From CAVVAH01 sp963746175 (lineage in GTDB: Bacteria; Actinomycetota; Actinomycetes; JACCUZ01), in the NCBI GenBank assembly GCA_963746175.1, contig CAVVAH010000004.1, positions 682,001 to 746,000 on the forward strand: a stretch of 64,000 bases of DNA. The letters are read 5' to 3'. The notes under the pieces are model-generated. The model was not told the DNA's origin. It saw nothing but the letters and a program-made list of their open reading frames with translations, and ran no database searches. Each line of letters begins with the position of its first letter. Within the stretch, counting starts at the first letter, position 1. Both the position numbers and the translations under genes were made by a program. Shown here piece by piece: positions 8,256 through 15,902 of the stretch.

Positions 8256-9033
8256 ATGGCCAAGCGCATCGACGTCTCCGGGCTCGACGTCTACTACGGC
8301 GACTTCAAGGCGGTGGAGGACGTCTCGATGACCGTCCAGCCGCGGTCGGTGACGGCGTTCATCGGACCGTCCGGCTGCGGGAAGTCCACCCTGCTTCGGA
8401 CGCTCAACCGGATGCACGAGGTGATCCCGGGTGCCCGCGTGTCGGGCAAGGTCACGCTCGACGACCAGGACCTCTACGCCGACGGCGTCGACCCCGTCGC
8501 CGTACGCCGGACCGTGGGCATGGTCTTCCAGCGGCCGAACCCGTTCCCGACGATGTCCATCTACGACAACGTGGCTGCCGGCCTGCGACTCAACGGTGTG
8601 AAGAAGAAGGACGCCCTGGACGAGGTCGTCGAGCGGTCCCTCAAGCACGCCAACCTGTGGAACGAGGTCAAGGACCGCCTCGGGAAGCCCGGCGCCGGGT
8701 TGTCCGGCGGCCAGCAGCAGCGGCTCTGCATCGCCCGCGCGGTGGCCGTCGAGCCGCAGGTCCTGCTCATGGACGAGCCGTGCTCGGCGCTCGACCCGAT
8801 CTCGACGCTGGCGATCGAGGACCTCATCCAGCAGCTCAAGGACGAGTACACGATCATCATCGTCACCCACAACATGCAGCAGGCCGCCCGGGTGAGCGAC
8901 CGCACGGCGTTCTTCACCATCGCCGGCGCCGGCGAGCCGGGCCGGCTGATCGAGATCGGCGACACCGCAGAGATGTTCAGCCGCCCGGCCGAGACGGGCC
9001 ACCGAGGACTACATCACCGGCCGCTTCGGCTGA
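8256..9033 (+). CDS. pstB: PstB, phosphate ABC transporter ATPase (3' end frameshifted)
   Basis: ATPase subunit driving phosphate import, about 258 residues when repaired. Walker A (GPSGCGKST, about residue 36), signature motif LSGGQQQRLCIAR and Walker B VLLMDEP are all intact, as is the VTHNMQQA switch histidine. The usual PstB ending ATEDYITGRFG is present but one frame over after EMFSRPAE. One extra G near 8997-9000 (ACGGGCC) explains this, and the correct stop is then TGA at 9031-9033. As written, the frame runs on to 9089 with an unrelated tail. Last gene of the pst operon; no phoU follows it directly. Confidence 0.9.
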
Positions 9034-9070
9034 CGCTCCGCCCGCACCTCGCGACCCGGACGCGCGCCCC

Positions 9071-9158
9071 CCACCCAAACCTCCGGTGATCATGCAGTTC
9101 TGGTGCAGTCGGACCCGTGCCCACACCACCCAACCCTCCGGTGATCATGCCGTTCTGA
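9071..9158 (+). repeat. Two direct copies of a repeat at the 3' side of the AbiEi/DUF559 gene
   Basis: Two 33-bp units 55 bp apart (9071-9103 and 9126-9158) share a CCACCCAA-C leader followed by CTCCGGTGATCATGC-GTTCTG. The core is CCGGTGATCATGCAGTTCTG. The second copy abuts the stop codon of the AbiEi gene. Inverted copies of the same core lie beyond the 5' end of that gene (10201-10269), so the gene is framed by inverted pairs. Confidence 0.9.
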
Positions 9159-10120
9159 TCAGCGGTACCTCTCGCCCCAGCCGCCGCGCGACGGGTGGTG
9201 CATCGTCAGCTGGTACGGCGTCGCCAGCGCGTCCGAGACGATCGCCTCGAACGCGAGGCTGCGCCCGAGGACCTCGCGCGCTGTCACCACCGCCACCTTC
9301 CACCCGACCCGTTCGACGTCCTGACGTCGCTCGCGGTCCCCGCGCATGTCTGTCGAAGTCGAGTGGTGCTCATCCCCGTCGTACTCCAGCGCGGTGTACG
9401 CCAGACGCCATCCCATGTCCAGCCGGGCGACGAACACGCCGCTGACCGTGCTGACGAGGATCTGCGGCTCCGGGGCGGGAAAGCCCGCATCGACGCAGCG
9501 CAGACGCGTGCGGCTCTCCTGCGGGGACTCGGCCAACGGCGTCGCCAAGGACACGAGCTCCCGTGCCTGCCGCACACCTCGATAGCCGGCGAACGGGCCG
9601 AGCGTGTCGAGGACAGCGCCGGTCGATGTGATGCCGAGCCGCAGGATGGCGTCAAGCGCCGCCAGAGCGTCGGGGCGAGGAAGCAGCCTCGCCACGTCTG
9701 CCGCCGTGCGTGCCGGTCCCGTCACCGGCACGTCACCGACGAAGACGACGTCGTCGTCGTCGAGCGGTCCCGAGCTGCCGAACACCCCTGTGCGTCGAGC
9801 CGCTGACCGTCCGGCGGGGGACATGACGTCGACCTCCGGCAGCACCCGGTGCGCGCCCATGGCGAGGGCATCGACGCCGTGCAGCCATGCGGCCGTGCGG
9901 CCGCAGATGACTGCGCCCGCTGGGACGACGAGCGCGGCTGCGGCCGCTCTCAGCTCCACGGTGTCCGGCACAGTCGCAACGACGTAGACGCCCCGAAGCA
10001 CGCGCCGGATCTCTCCCGATACGAGGAACGTACGCAGCAAGCGTGGACCGATGTCGAGCTCCAGGGCCTGGCTCCGGCGAACGGCTTCTGACCCAGCAGG
10101 TTCAGGGTGTCGACGTACAC
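9159..10120 (-). CDS. AbiEi-type N-terminal / DUF559 endonuclease-like protein
   Basis: The uninterrupted part (9159-10040) gives 293 residues. The N-terminus (ending EIRRVLRGVYVV) is the winged helix found in AbiEi-family antitoxins; the middle is the AbiEi-like region (ICGRTAAWLHG, GPARTAADVARLL); the C-terminal ~90 residues are a DUF559/Vsr-like PD-(D/E)xK fold with LEYDGDEHH, RGDRERRQD and GWKVAVVT, so the candidate active-site residues are intact. No good start codon exists at 10040. One frame over lies MYVDTLNLLGQKPFA from a GTG at 10120, and restoring one C near 10076 would give a continuous QKPFARSQALELDIGPRLL, a typical family N-terminus; I therefore extend the gene by inference. No AbiEii-type toxin gene is adjacent. 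It is framed by inverted repeats. Confidence 0.75.
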
Positions 10121-10200
10121 AGCACGAGCGTGCTGATTCCGGCAGCGGCTGCCGTCGCGTTGTCCACAGCCTCGAGACTGCGTGACCTCGTGCTCGGCGA

Positions 10201-10269
10201 CCAGAACTGCATGATCACCGGGAGGGGGGGGCGTGCGGGACGGCGTGACCAGAACTGCATGATCACTGG
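10201..10269 (-). repeat. Two inverted copies of the TGATCATGCAGTTCTGG repeat at the 5' side of the AbiEi gene
   Basis: Copies at 10201-10221 and 10249-10269 read CCAGAACTGCATGATCACCG and CCAGAACTGCATGATCACTG, the reverse complement of the two copies at 9081-9103 and 9136-9158. The spacing of 48 bp resembles the 55 bp on the other side. A TTGTCCACA sequence (DnaA-box-like) lies at 10160-10168 just before this pair. Confidence 0.9.
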
Positions 10270-10285
10270 AGAGGGTGTGGGTGCG

Positions 10286-10361
10286 GCGTGGGGTTCGGGT
10301 CGGGGTGTCGGGTTGGGTGCGCTGGGTGTCGGGGTGTCGGGGTGTCGGGGGGTCGCGGGGG
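10286..10361. repeat. G-rich tandem tract (GGTGTCGGG-type units)
   Basis: The 76 bases before the PiT stop codon contain GGGTGTC or GGGGTGTC units repeated several times and many G3-G6 runs on the plus strand. The tract could form G-quadruplexes and could act as a terminator-like roadblock for PiT transcription, or simply be a slippage-prone simple repeat. No gene is visible in it. Confidence 0.65.
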
Positions 10362-11354
10362 TCAGGTCACGGCGAAGTGGGCGACGGCGTGGACGACGGC
10401 GGCGGAGAGACCGGCAGAGAGGATGGCGAAGATCCAGACGCTGACGATGTTGCCGGCGACGCCCGAGCGCACTGCGGACAGCCGCTTGGTGCGCGCCGAC
10501 GCCCATGATCGAGCCGGTGATCGTCTGGGTCGTCGAGATCGGCGCCCCGAAGACGATGCCGTCGTGTAGAGCACGGATGCCGCCACCGACTCCGCCGCGA
10601 AGCCGCGCGGCGGATCGATGTGGATGATCCGCCGCCCGAGGGTGCGCATGATGCGCCAGCCGCCGGAGTACGTGCCGAGCGAGATCGCGCCGGCCGACAG
10701 CACCACCACCCACCAGGGGATGTCGAGTCCTCCTGGTATCCGCCGGTGACGAGCGCGAGGACGATCGACACCCATCGTCTTCTGGGCGTCCTGAAGGCCG
10801 TGGCCCAGGGCCATCGCAGAGGCTGACACCGACTGGGCGATCCGGAACCCGCGGTTGGTCGGACCGGGGCGGGCGTTCCTGAACGCCCAGAGGATCCCGA
10901 CCGTGAGGAGGAACGCCAGCAGCCCGCCGACCAAGGGCGAGAGGAGCATCGGGATGATGACCTTCTCGACGACCGAGTGCCACTGGACCGTCACCGAGCC
11001 GGCCAACCCGGCGCCGACAAGCCCGCCGATGAGTGCATGAGACGACGACGACGGCAGGCCGAAGTACCAGGTGATGAGGTTCCACGTGATGGCGCCGGCG
11101 AGAGCGGCGAAGACCACCACGAGTGCGTGCTCCCCCGACGGTGGCTCCAGCACGGAGAACACCGTCTTGGCGACCTTGGTGCCGAGAAAGGCGCCGACGA
11201 AGTTCATGACCGCCGCCAGCAGCAGAGCCACCCGCGGGGTCAGGGCACGGGTCGAGATCGACGTGGCGATCGCATTCGCCGCGTCGTGGAAGCCGTTGGT
11301 GTAGTCGAAGACCAGTGCGATCGCGATGACCGCGATGATGGTGGCCAGCTCCAC
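10362..11354 (-). CDS. PiT family inorganic phosphate transporter (several compensating frameshifts)
   Basis: Low-affinity, cation-coupled phosphate permease, about 330 residues. The N-terminal signature DYTNGFHDAANAIAT and the middle GLPSSSSHALIGGL are canonical PiT motifs. Two segments leave frame and return. One is after DAQKTMGV, where IVLALVTGGYQED lies one frame over (about 10735-10775). The other is after VLYTTA, where IVFGAPISTTQTITGSIMG lies one frame over (about 10495-10565); it includes the C-terminal PiT signature. Each segment is bounded by one insertion and one deletion, so the overall frame stays open. Start GTG at 11354, three bases after the DUF47 gene, forming an operon. Confidence 0.9.
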   Translation of the reverse strand: MELATIIAVIAIALVFDYTNGFHDAANAIATSISTRALTPRVALLLAAVMNFVGAFLGTKVAKTVFSVLEPPSGEHALVVVFAALAGAITWNLITWYFGLPSSSSHALIGGLVGAGLAGSVTVQWHSVVEKVIIPMLLSPLVGGLLAFLLTVGILWAFRNARPGPTNRGFRIAQSVSASAMALGHGLQDAQKTMGVDRPRARHRRIPGGLDIPWWVVVLSAGAISLGTYSGGWRIMRTLGRRIIHIDPPRGFAAESVAASVLYTTASSSGRRSRRPRRSPARSWASARTKRLSAVRSGVAGNIVSVWIFAILSAGLSAAVVHAVAHFAVT

Positions 11355-11357
11355 CGG

Positions 11358-11972
11358 TCAGGACTCCTTGACGGCGATCGTCTCGACCGTGTTCGCGACG
11401 TGTTCGAAGGCGTCGGCCGCACCTTCGAGCTGGTCGACCACCTCCTTGAGCTTGAGGACCGTCAACGCGTCGTAGTCGCCGTTGAACAGTCGGGCGAGCA
11501 GCCGGCGGTAGACCTGGTCGGCCTGGTTCTCGAGCCGGTTGAGCTCGATCCAGAACTCCGTGAGGTCCTTCATCGACCGCAGCCGCGGCATGGCGTCGGC
11601 GGTGAGCTCGGCGGCCCGCTCGAGCACCTCGACCTGGTCGGCGACCTCGATCGGGAGCTCGCCGATGTTGTACAGGACGACGAGGTCGACAGCAGCCTCC
11701 ATGGCGTCCATGACGTCGTCCAGGGACGACGCGAGCCGGTAGATGTCCTCACGGTCGAACGGCGTGATGAACGTCTCGTTCAGCTCGCGCATGATGGCGT
11801 GGGTGGCCTCGTCACCGGCGTGCTCGGCCGCGCGCATCTTCTCCGCGATGGCCTTGCGCTCAGCCTGATCGGCGCCCAGCAGCTCCTTGAGCAGCGCGGC
11901 GCCCACCACGAGGTTCTGCCCCGAGCTGGCGAACAAGTCGTAGAAGACGGTGTTTCGGGGGGTGAAGCGCAC
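11358..11972 (-). CDS. DUF47 / PhoU-like partner of the PiT transporter
   Basis: A 204-residue all-helical protein of the DUF47 family (TIGR00153-like), which resembles PhoU and is almost always encoded next to a PiT transporter whose activity it is thought to control. Visible features are FITPFDREDIYRLASSLDDVMD, the family signature with the metal-coordinating E/D-x3-D arrangement, plus long amphipathic helices. A GTG start at 11972 follows a GGGAGA site. It lies immediately upstream of PiT with a three-base gap, so they are co-transcribed. Confidence 0.93.
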   Translation of the reverse strand: MRFTPRNTVFYDLFASSGQNLVVGAALLKELLGADQAERKAIAEKMRAAEHAGDEATHAIMRELNETFITPFDREDIYRLASSLDDVMDAMEAAVDLVVLYNIGELPIEVADQVEVLERAAELTADAMPRLRSMKDLTEFWIELNRLENQADQVYRRLLARLFNGDYDALTVLKLKEVVDQLEGAADAFEHVANTVETIAVKES

Positions 11973-12125
11973 GGAGTCTCCCGGCTGGAGGCGTCAGGAC
12001 AGGCACGTCAGTGGGATGGGGCAGCGTCCGGGTCAGGATGCTAGGGCCATCCCGCAGCCGGACCGCAATCCGGGGCGGTGAGCCGGGCGCCCGCACGAGG
12101 AAGACGCCCCGCCGCGCGCCGCCGC

Positions 12126-12314
12126 TCAGGCGGGCGGAAGCGGGTTGCGCCCGTCCCGGTCGGCGCCGGCGCGTCGCAGGCCGAGCACCCGGTCGATCTC
12201 CGCGGGGCTGAGCGGCTGCTCCGAGGCCGAGGCAGCGATGACGAGCTCGCCGTACAGCTCGATCTCGTCGAGGGCCTGCGGGTCCTGCAGACGGCCGTCA
12301 CCACTCGGGACCAC
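12126..12314 (-). CDS. Small conserved actinobacterial hypothetical protein
   Basis: 62 residues with the segment DPQALDEIELYGELVIAAS followed by PLSPAEIDRVLGL, which I recognise as a short conserved actinobacterial protein without assigned function. GTG at 12314 is preceded by GAGGAGG at an appropriate distance. It is not obviously in an operon; the neighbours are the DUF47 gene downstream and an aminotransferase upstream, all on the minus strand. Confidence 0.75.
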   Translation of the reverse strand: MVPSGDGRLQDPQALDEIELYGELVIAASASEQPLSPAEIDRVLGLRRAGADRDGRNPLPPA

Positions 12315-12486
12315 GGGGCAGAGCCTCCTCGACTGCGGCAGCTGGGTCGTCCGGACGGCCGGATCAGACCGGGCCGGCAGGGGTCCAGCCTAGGTATGCC
12401 CGACTTCGCCCCACCATGACCCACCCGGGTCATTCCAGGAGTGGCCCGACAGGGTGACGCTGTGCGCACGGGAGCGCACGGACGGG

Positions 12487-13872
12487 TCAGGCGCGAGTGA
12501 CCGCCGCCAGCAGCTCGTGGAAGACCTCGGTGTGCCGGTCGACGTCGGCCCCTGTCGTCGCGGGTGACATCAGGGCCATGTTGTGGAACGGCGTGAGCAG
12601 GATGCCGCGGTTGAGTGCGTACAGGTGCAGCAGCTGCTCGAGGGCGAAGTCACCCGCAGCCGCGGCCTCCGCGCCGGTCCGGGGAGCGGTCGGCGTGAAC
12701 GTGTACTCGCCGCGCGCGCCGAGCCGGTTGCAGTGCCACGGCAGGCCGTACGCCGCGATGCCGGCGTCGACGCCGTCGGCCCAGCGGTCGCCGAGCGGGA
12801 TCATCCGGCCGTACGCCTCGTCGGTGAGGACCTCGGTGAGGGTCGTGCGCATCGCGGCCAGTGACAGCGCGTTGCCGGCCAGGGTGCCGCCGATGCCGCC
12901 GACGTCGATGTCCTCGAGCGCGATCGACGCGTCGATCCGGTCGGACACCTCCTGCGTCATGCCGAACGCGCCGGCCGGGATGCCGCCCGCGATCGCCTTG
13001 CCCATCGTCATCAGGTCCGGCTCGAGGCCGTACGCGGCGGTGTACCCACCCGGTCCGGCGGAGAGCGTGTGCGTCTCGTCGATGACCAGCAGCACGTCGT
13101 ACCGCCGGGTCAGCTCGCGCAGCGCCGCGTGGTAGCCCTCGTCGGGCAGCACGATGCCGACGTTGGTCAGCGCCGGCTCGACCAGCACGCAGGCGATCTC
13201 GCCGCTCGCGAGGGCTCGCTCCAGGCCGTCGACGTCGTTGAACTCGACCACCCAGGTCGTCTCCGCCGGGTCGACCGGCGGGCCGATGTTGCCCCGTCGC
13301 GAGACGGTGCTGCCGTCGGCGGCCATCGTCGCGAAGGTCTCGTCGACGCTGCCGTGGTAGCAGTGGTCGTGAACCACGATCTTGCGCCGCCCGGTCACGT
13401 GCCGGGCGTAGCGGATGACGTGCCGGTTGGCGTCGGTGGCCGACAGGGTGAACTGCCACAGCGGCAGCCCGAACCGCCGGCGGAGCTCCTCGGCCACGAC
13501 GACGGCGTCCTCGGTCGGCAGCATCGCGGTGATGCCCCGGCCGACCTGCTCGCGCACCGTCGCGACGGTCGGTGCCGGTGAGTGCCCGGTCATGGCTCCG
13601 GTGTCGCCCAGGCAGAGGTCGACGTAGTCGTGGCCGTCGACGTCGCGGAAGTGCGCACCGGACGCCTCCGCGACGAAGACCGGGAACTCCCCCGGCCACT
13701 TGACCATCCAGCTCATCGGCACGCCGCCGGGCATCACGGTGCGGGCCCGCTCGAACAGCTCGCGGCTGCGCGGGTGGCTGCTGCTGAAGCGCTCGTTCTC
13801 GGCTGCGGTGAGGGTCGCGACGCGGTCCGGGTCGACCGGGGAGGCAGCGGAGGCAGAAGAGGCAGAGGACAT
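12487..13872 (-). CDS. Class III PLP-dependent aminotransferase (glutamate-1-semialdehyde mutase-like)
   Basis: 461 residues of fold-type I, class III aminotransferase. The PLP lysine lies in LMTMGKAIAGG and the PLP-binding Asp in VIDETHTL; PGGVPMSWM and the HGHSPAP-type segment (TGHSPAP) are typical of the GSA-aminomutase-like branch. The physiological amino donor cannot be told from sequence. No hem genes are nearby, so a role in tetrapyrrole synthesis is unlikely. A paralogue is encoded at 31396-32745. The N-terminal 12 residues are Ser/Ala-rich and the start could be slightly further in. Confidence 0.85.
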   Translation of the reverse strand: MSSASSASAASPVDPDRVATLTAAENERFSSSHPRSRELFERARTVMPGGVPMSWMVKWPGEFPVFVAEASGAHFRDVDGHDYVDLCLGDTGAMTGHSPAPTVATVREQVGRGITAMLPTEDAVVVAEELRRRFGLPLWQFTLSATDANRHVIRYARHVTGRRKIVVHDHCYHGSVDETFATMAADGSTVSRRGNIGPPVDPAETTWVVEFNDVDGLERALASGEIACVLVEPALTNVGIVLPDEGYHAALRELTRRYDVLLVIDETHTLSAGPGGYTAAYGLEPDLMTMGKAIAGGIPAGAFGMTQEVSDRIDASIALEDIDVGGIGGTLAGNALSLAAMRTTLTEVLTDEAYGRMIPLGDRWADGVDAGIAAYGLPWHCNRLGARGEYTFTPTAPRTGAEAAAAGDFALEQLLHLYALNRGILLTPFHNMALMSPATTGADVDRHTEVFHELLAAVTRA

Positions 13873-14111
13873 GGCCGCACGCTAGTGGTCTCGGTCGCCC
13901 GCGGTGCGGTCGGCCGCGGAGGTCGCGCCTCGTCGTCGGGATCGACGACGAAATCCGTCGCCGGAGCTCGGGGCACAGGGGACGGGGACCGGCGTCCCCT
14001 GCCGTATGCCGGCCCCCGTCCTCCTCGACAGGTTCCCCGACCCCGGACCGACAATCCCGCCCGCGGCTTCGGATTCCGCAGGGGTCGGGAGACACGCTCT
14101 ATCCTCCCCCG

Positions 14112-15254
14112 GTGACCACGACCGATGCCTGGTGGCGCCTGCGGCGCGGGCTGCTCGTGGGCTTCCTCGTCCTGGTGATGGGCGCGTCCGGCCTGGTGCT
14201 GCTCGGCACCGTCACCCATGACACGGGGGTGCTGGGCTTCCTCATCGGCGTCTCGCTCGCGCTGCTGCCGCTGCCCGTGGTGCTGGCGGCGTACCGGTGG
14301 CTGGACCGCTACGAGCCGGAGCCGCGGTCGGTGCTGCTCTTCGCGTTCTTCTGGGGCGCGACGGTCGCGGCACTTGTCGCGGCGGTGCTGAACACGGCCA
14401 GCCTCATCGCCATCGCGCGCACCGGCGGAGGCAGTGGCATGGACACCACCGCCGTCCTCGTCGCACCGTGGATCGAGGAGGCCGCGAAGGGCGCGGCCGT
14501 GCTGCTGGTGCTGCTGTTCCGCCGGCGCGAGTTCGACGGGGTGGTCGACGGGATCGTGCTGGCCGGCCTGTCCGGGGTCGGCTTCGCGTTCACCGAGAAC
14601 GTCCTCTACTTCGGCCGGGCGTTCCTCGCCGGCCAGCAGGAGAACCTCGCGACCGGCTTCTTCGCGGTCGGCTTCACCTTCCTCCTGCGCGGGATCCTGT
14701 CGCCGTTCGCGCACCCGCTGTTCACGACGATGACCGGGATCGGGCTCGGCATCGCCGCCCGGACCACCCGGCCGTGGGTGCGTGTCGTCGCGCCGCTCGT
14801 GGGCTACCTGATCGCCGTCGTCCTGCACGGCGCGTGGAACCTGTCGTCGCTGTCCGGGCTGAACGGCTTCTTCACCGGCTACGTCCTCGTGATGCTTCCG
14901 GTCTTCGCCATGGCGCTCGGCATCGCGGTGTGGTCGCGACGGCGCGAGGGTGCGACGGTCGCGGCCCAGCTGCCGGCGTACGTCGACGCGGGCTGGCTGG
15001 ACCCCGCGGACGTGCCGATGATCGCGTCCCTGCAACGGCGGCGGCAGGCGCAGGACTGGGTGCTCGGCAGGTACGGCGGGGGGCCGGCGCGCGCGCTGCG
15101 CGAGTTCCAGCACGCCGCGACCGAGCTGGCGTTCCTGCGCGACCGGCTGGAGCGCGGCCTGGACGTGCCGGACTTCCCGGCGCGCGAGCGCGAGCTGCTC
15201 GCGCAGGTGGCGCGGGCCAGAGCCGCCGCGGCGAGACCGGCGACCACCTCGTAA
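14112..15254 (+). CDS. PrsW family intramembrane metalloprotease
   Basis: 380 residues. Eight or so hydrophobic segments carry the PrsW motifs in order: PWIEEAAKG (EExxK, about residue 118-124), FAFTENVLYF, RGILSPFAHPLFT (conserved His) and VLHGAWN. In Bacillus PrsW cleaves an anti-sigma factor; here the substrate is unknown and no sigma factor is adjacent. The C-terminal ~110 residues after the last membrane segment are cytosolic, charged and helical, with LREFQHAATELAFLRDRL. The GTG at 14112 is used. It converges with the zinc-ribbon gene at 15327, with a stem-loop between them. Confidence 0.9.
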   Translation: MTTTDAWWRLRRGLLVGFLVLVMGASGLVLLGTVTHDTGVLGFLIGVSLALLPLPVVLAAYRWLDRYEPEPRSVLLFAFFWGATVAALVAAVLNTASLIAIARTGGGSGMDTTAVLVAPWIEEAAKGAAVLLVLLFRRREFDGVVDGIVLAGLSGVGFAFTENVLYFGRAFLAGQQENLATGFFAVGFTFLLRGILSPFAHPLFTTMTGIGLGIAARTTRPWVRVVAPLVGYLIAVVLHGAWNLSSLSGLNGFFTGYVLVMLPVFAMALGIAVWSRRREGATVAAQLPAYVDAGWLDPADVPMIASLQRRRQAQDWVLGRYGGGPARALREFQHAATELAFLRDRLERGLDVPDFPARERELLAQVARARAAAARPATTS

Positions 15255-15256
15255 CC

Positions 15257-15316
15257 CCGCGAGCGCTGCAGACACGCCGAGAGGTGCCCCCGTCTGCGTG
15301 TCGGGAGCGCTCGCGG
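15257..15316. terminator. Stem-loop between convergent genes
   Basis: Outer arms CCGCGAGCGCT (15257-15267) and AGCGCTCGCGG (15306-15316) pair perfectly. Inner GACACGC/GCGTGTC segments extend the stem past a small bulge. It is placed exactly between the ends of the PrsW gene and the gene at 15327, as expected of a bidirectional terminator. Confidence 0.75.
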
Positions 15317-15326
15317 AGGTCGTGGG

Positions 15327-15695
15327 TCAGCAGTCCTCGGCGACCAGCTGCTGGAACCAGGAGTCGCAGGCCAGCACGCCGTGCAGGTCGAGCAGGTCGT
15401 CGTGGGTGAGCGGCGGCATCGGGGTGCGCTGCGCCGGGACCCGCTCGAGGGGCTCGACGTCCGGCGCCGAGAGGCTGAGGTGGGTGACGCCGCCCATGAC
15501 GAGGACCGCGATCGCGGCGGCGTCGAGCCTGGCCGTGACGGTCGCGTGGCAGGACAGGCAGGTGAAGAGGACCTCGCCGCTCGTCGCCGTGCCCTCGTCG
15601 ACCCGGACGAGCAGGCGGCGCGCGGACAGCGACACCTCGGCCCGGCACTCGGGGCAGGTGAGGGTGTAGCGGGACTGACGGTGCGAGCTGGACAT
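15327..15695 (-). CDS. Hypothetical protein with a zinc-ribbon (CPEC...CLSC)
   Basis: 122 residues. CPEC near residue 16 and CLSC near residue 48 form a likely four-Cys zinc ribbon, followed by a short hydrophobic stretch (AAIAVLVMGGV) and a C-terminal region with LTHDDLLDLHGVL. The ATG at 15695 is selected because AAAGGAGG precedes it, the best ribosome site in this part of the window; upstream in-frame codons would add a low-complexity leader. No known family; the layout suggests a small regulatory or metal-binding protein. Confidence 0.75.
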   Translation of the reverse strand: MSSSHRQSRYTLTCPECRAEVSLSARRLLVRVDEGTATSGEVLFTCLSCHATVTARLDAAAIAVLVMGGVTHLSLSAPDVEPLERVPAQRTPMPPLTHDDLLDLHGVLACDSWFQQLVAEDC

Positions 15696-15902
15696 GGCGA
15701 CCTCCTTTGCCGACCCCACGGTGCGCCCCGCGACTGGCGGCGGACTTGCGGCGTACTTGAGACGACGCCTGGAGGATGCTCCCGGTTGCCCCCGGATGGC
15801 TGCAGATCCACCGGATCGGTGCGCGCGCCCGTCCGGAACGCCCGGATCCGCCCGGGAAGTCACCCCACATCTCCCGGGCGGATCACGTCGGCTGCCGGTG
15901 GC

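Noticed and set aside
9033..9089. Extra C-terminal tail on PstB
   Set aside because: The normal PstB ending is present one frame over, so the tail is a frameshift artefact.
9071..10269. CRISPR array
   Set aside because: Only four repeat copies, in inverted pairs around a gene, with unequal spacers and no cas genes.
10102..11085. Minus-strand frame containing PVIMQFW segments
   Set aside because: It is the PiT gene in the wrong frame plus translated intergenic repeats; it only helps show where PiT shifts frame.
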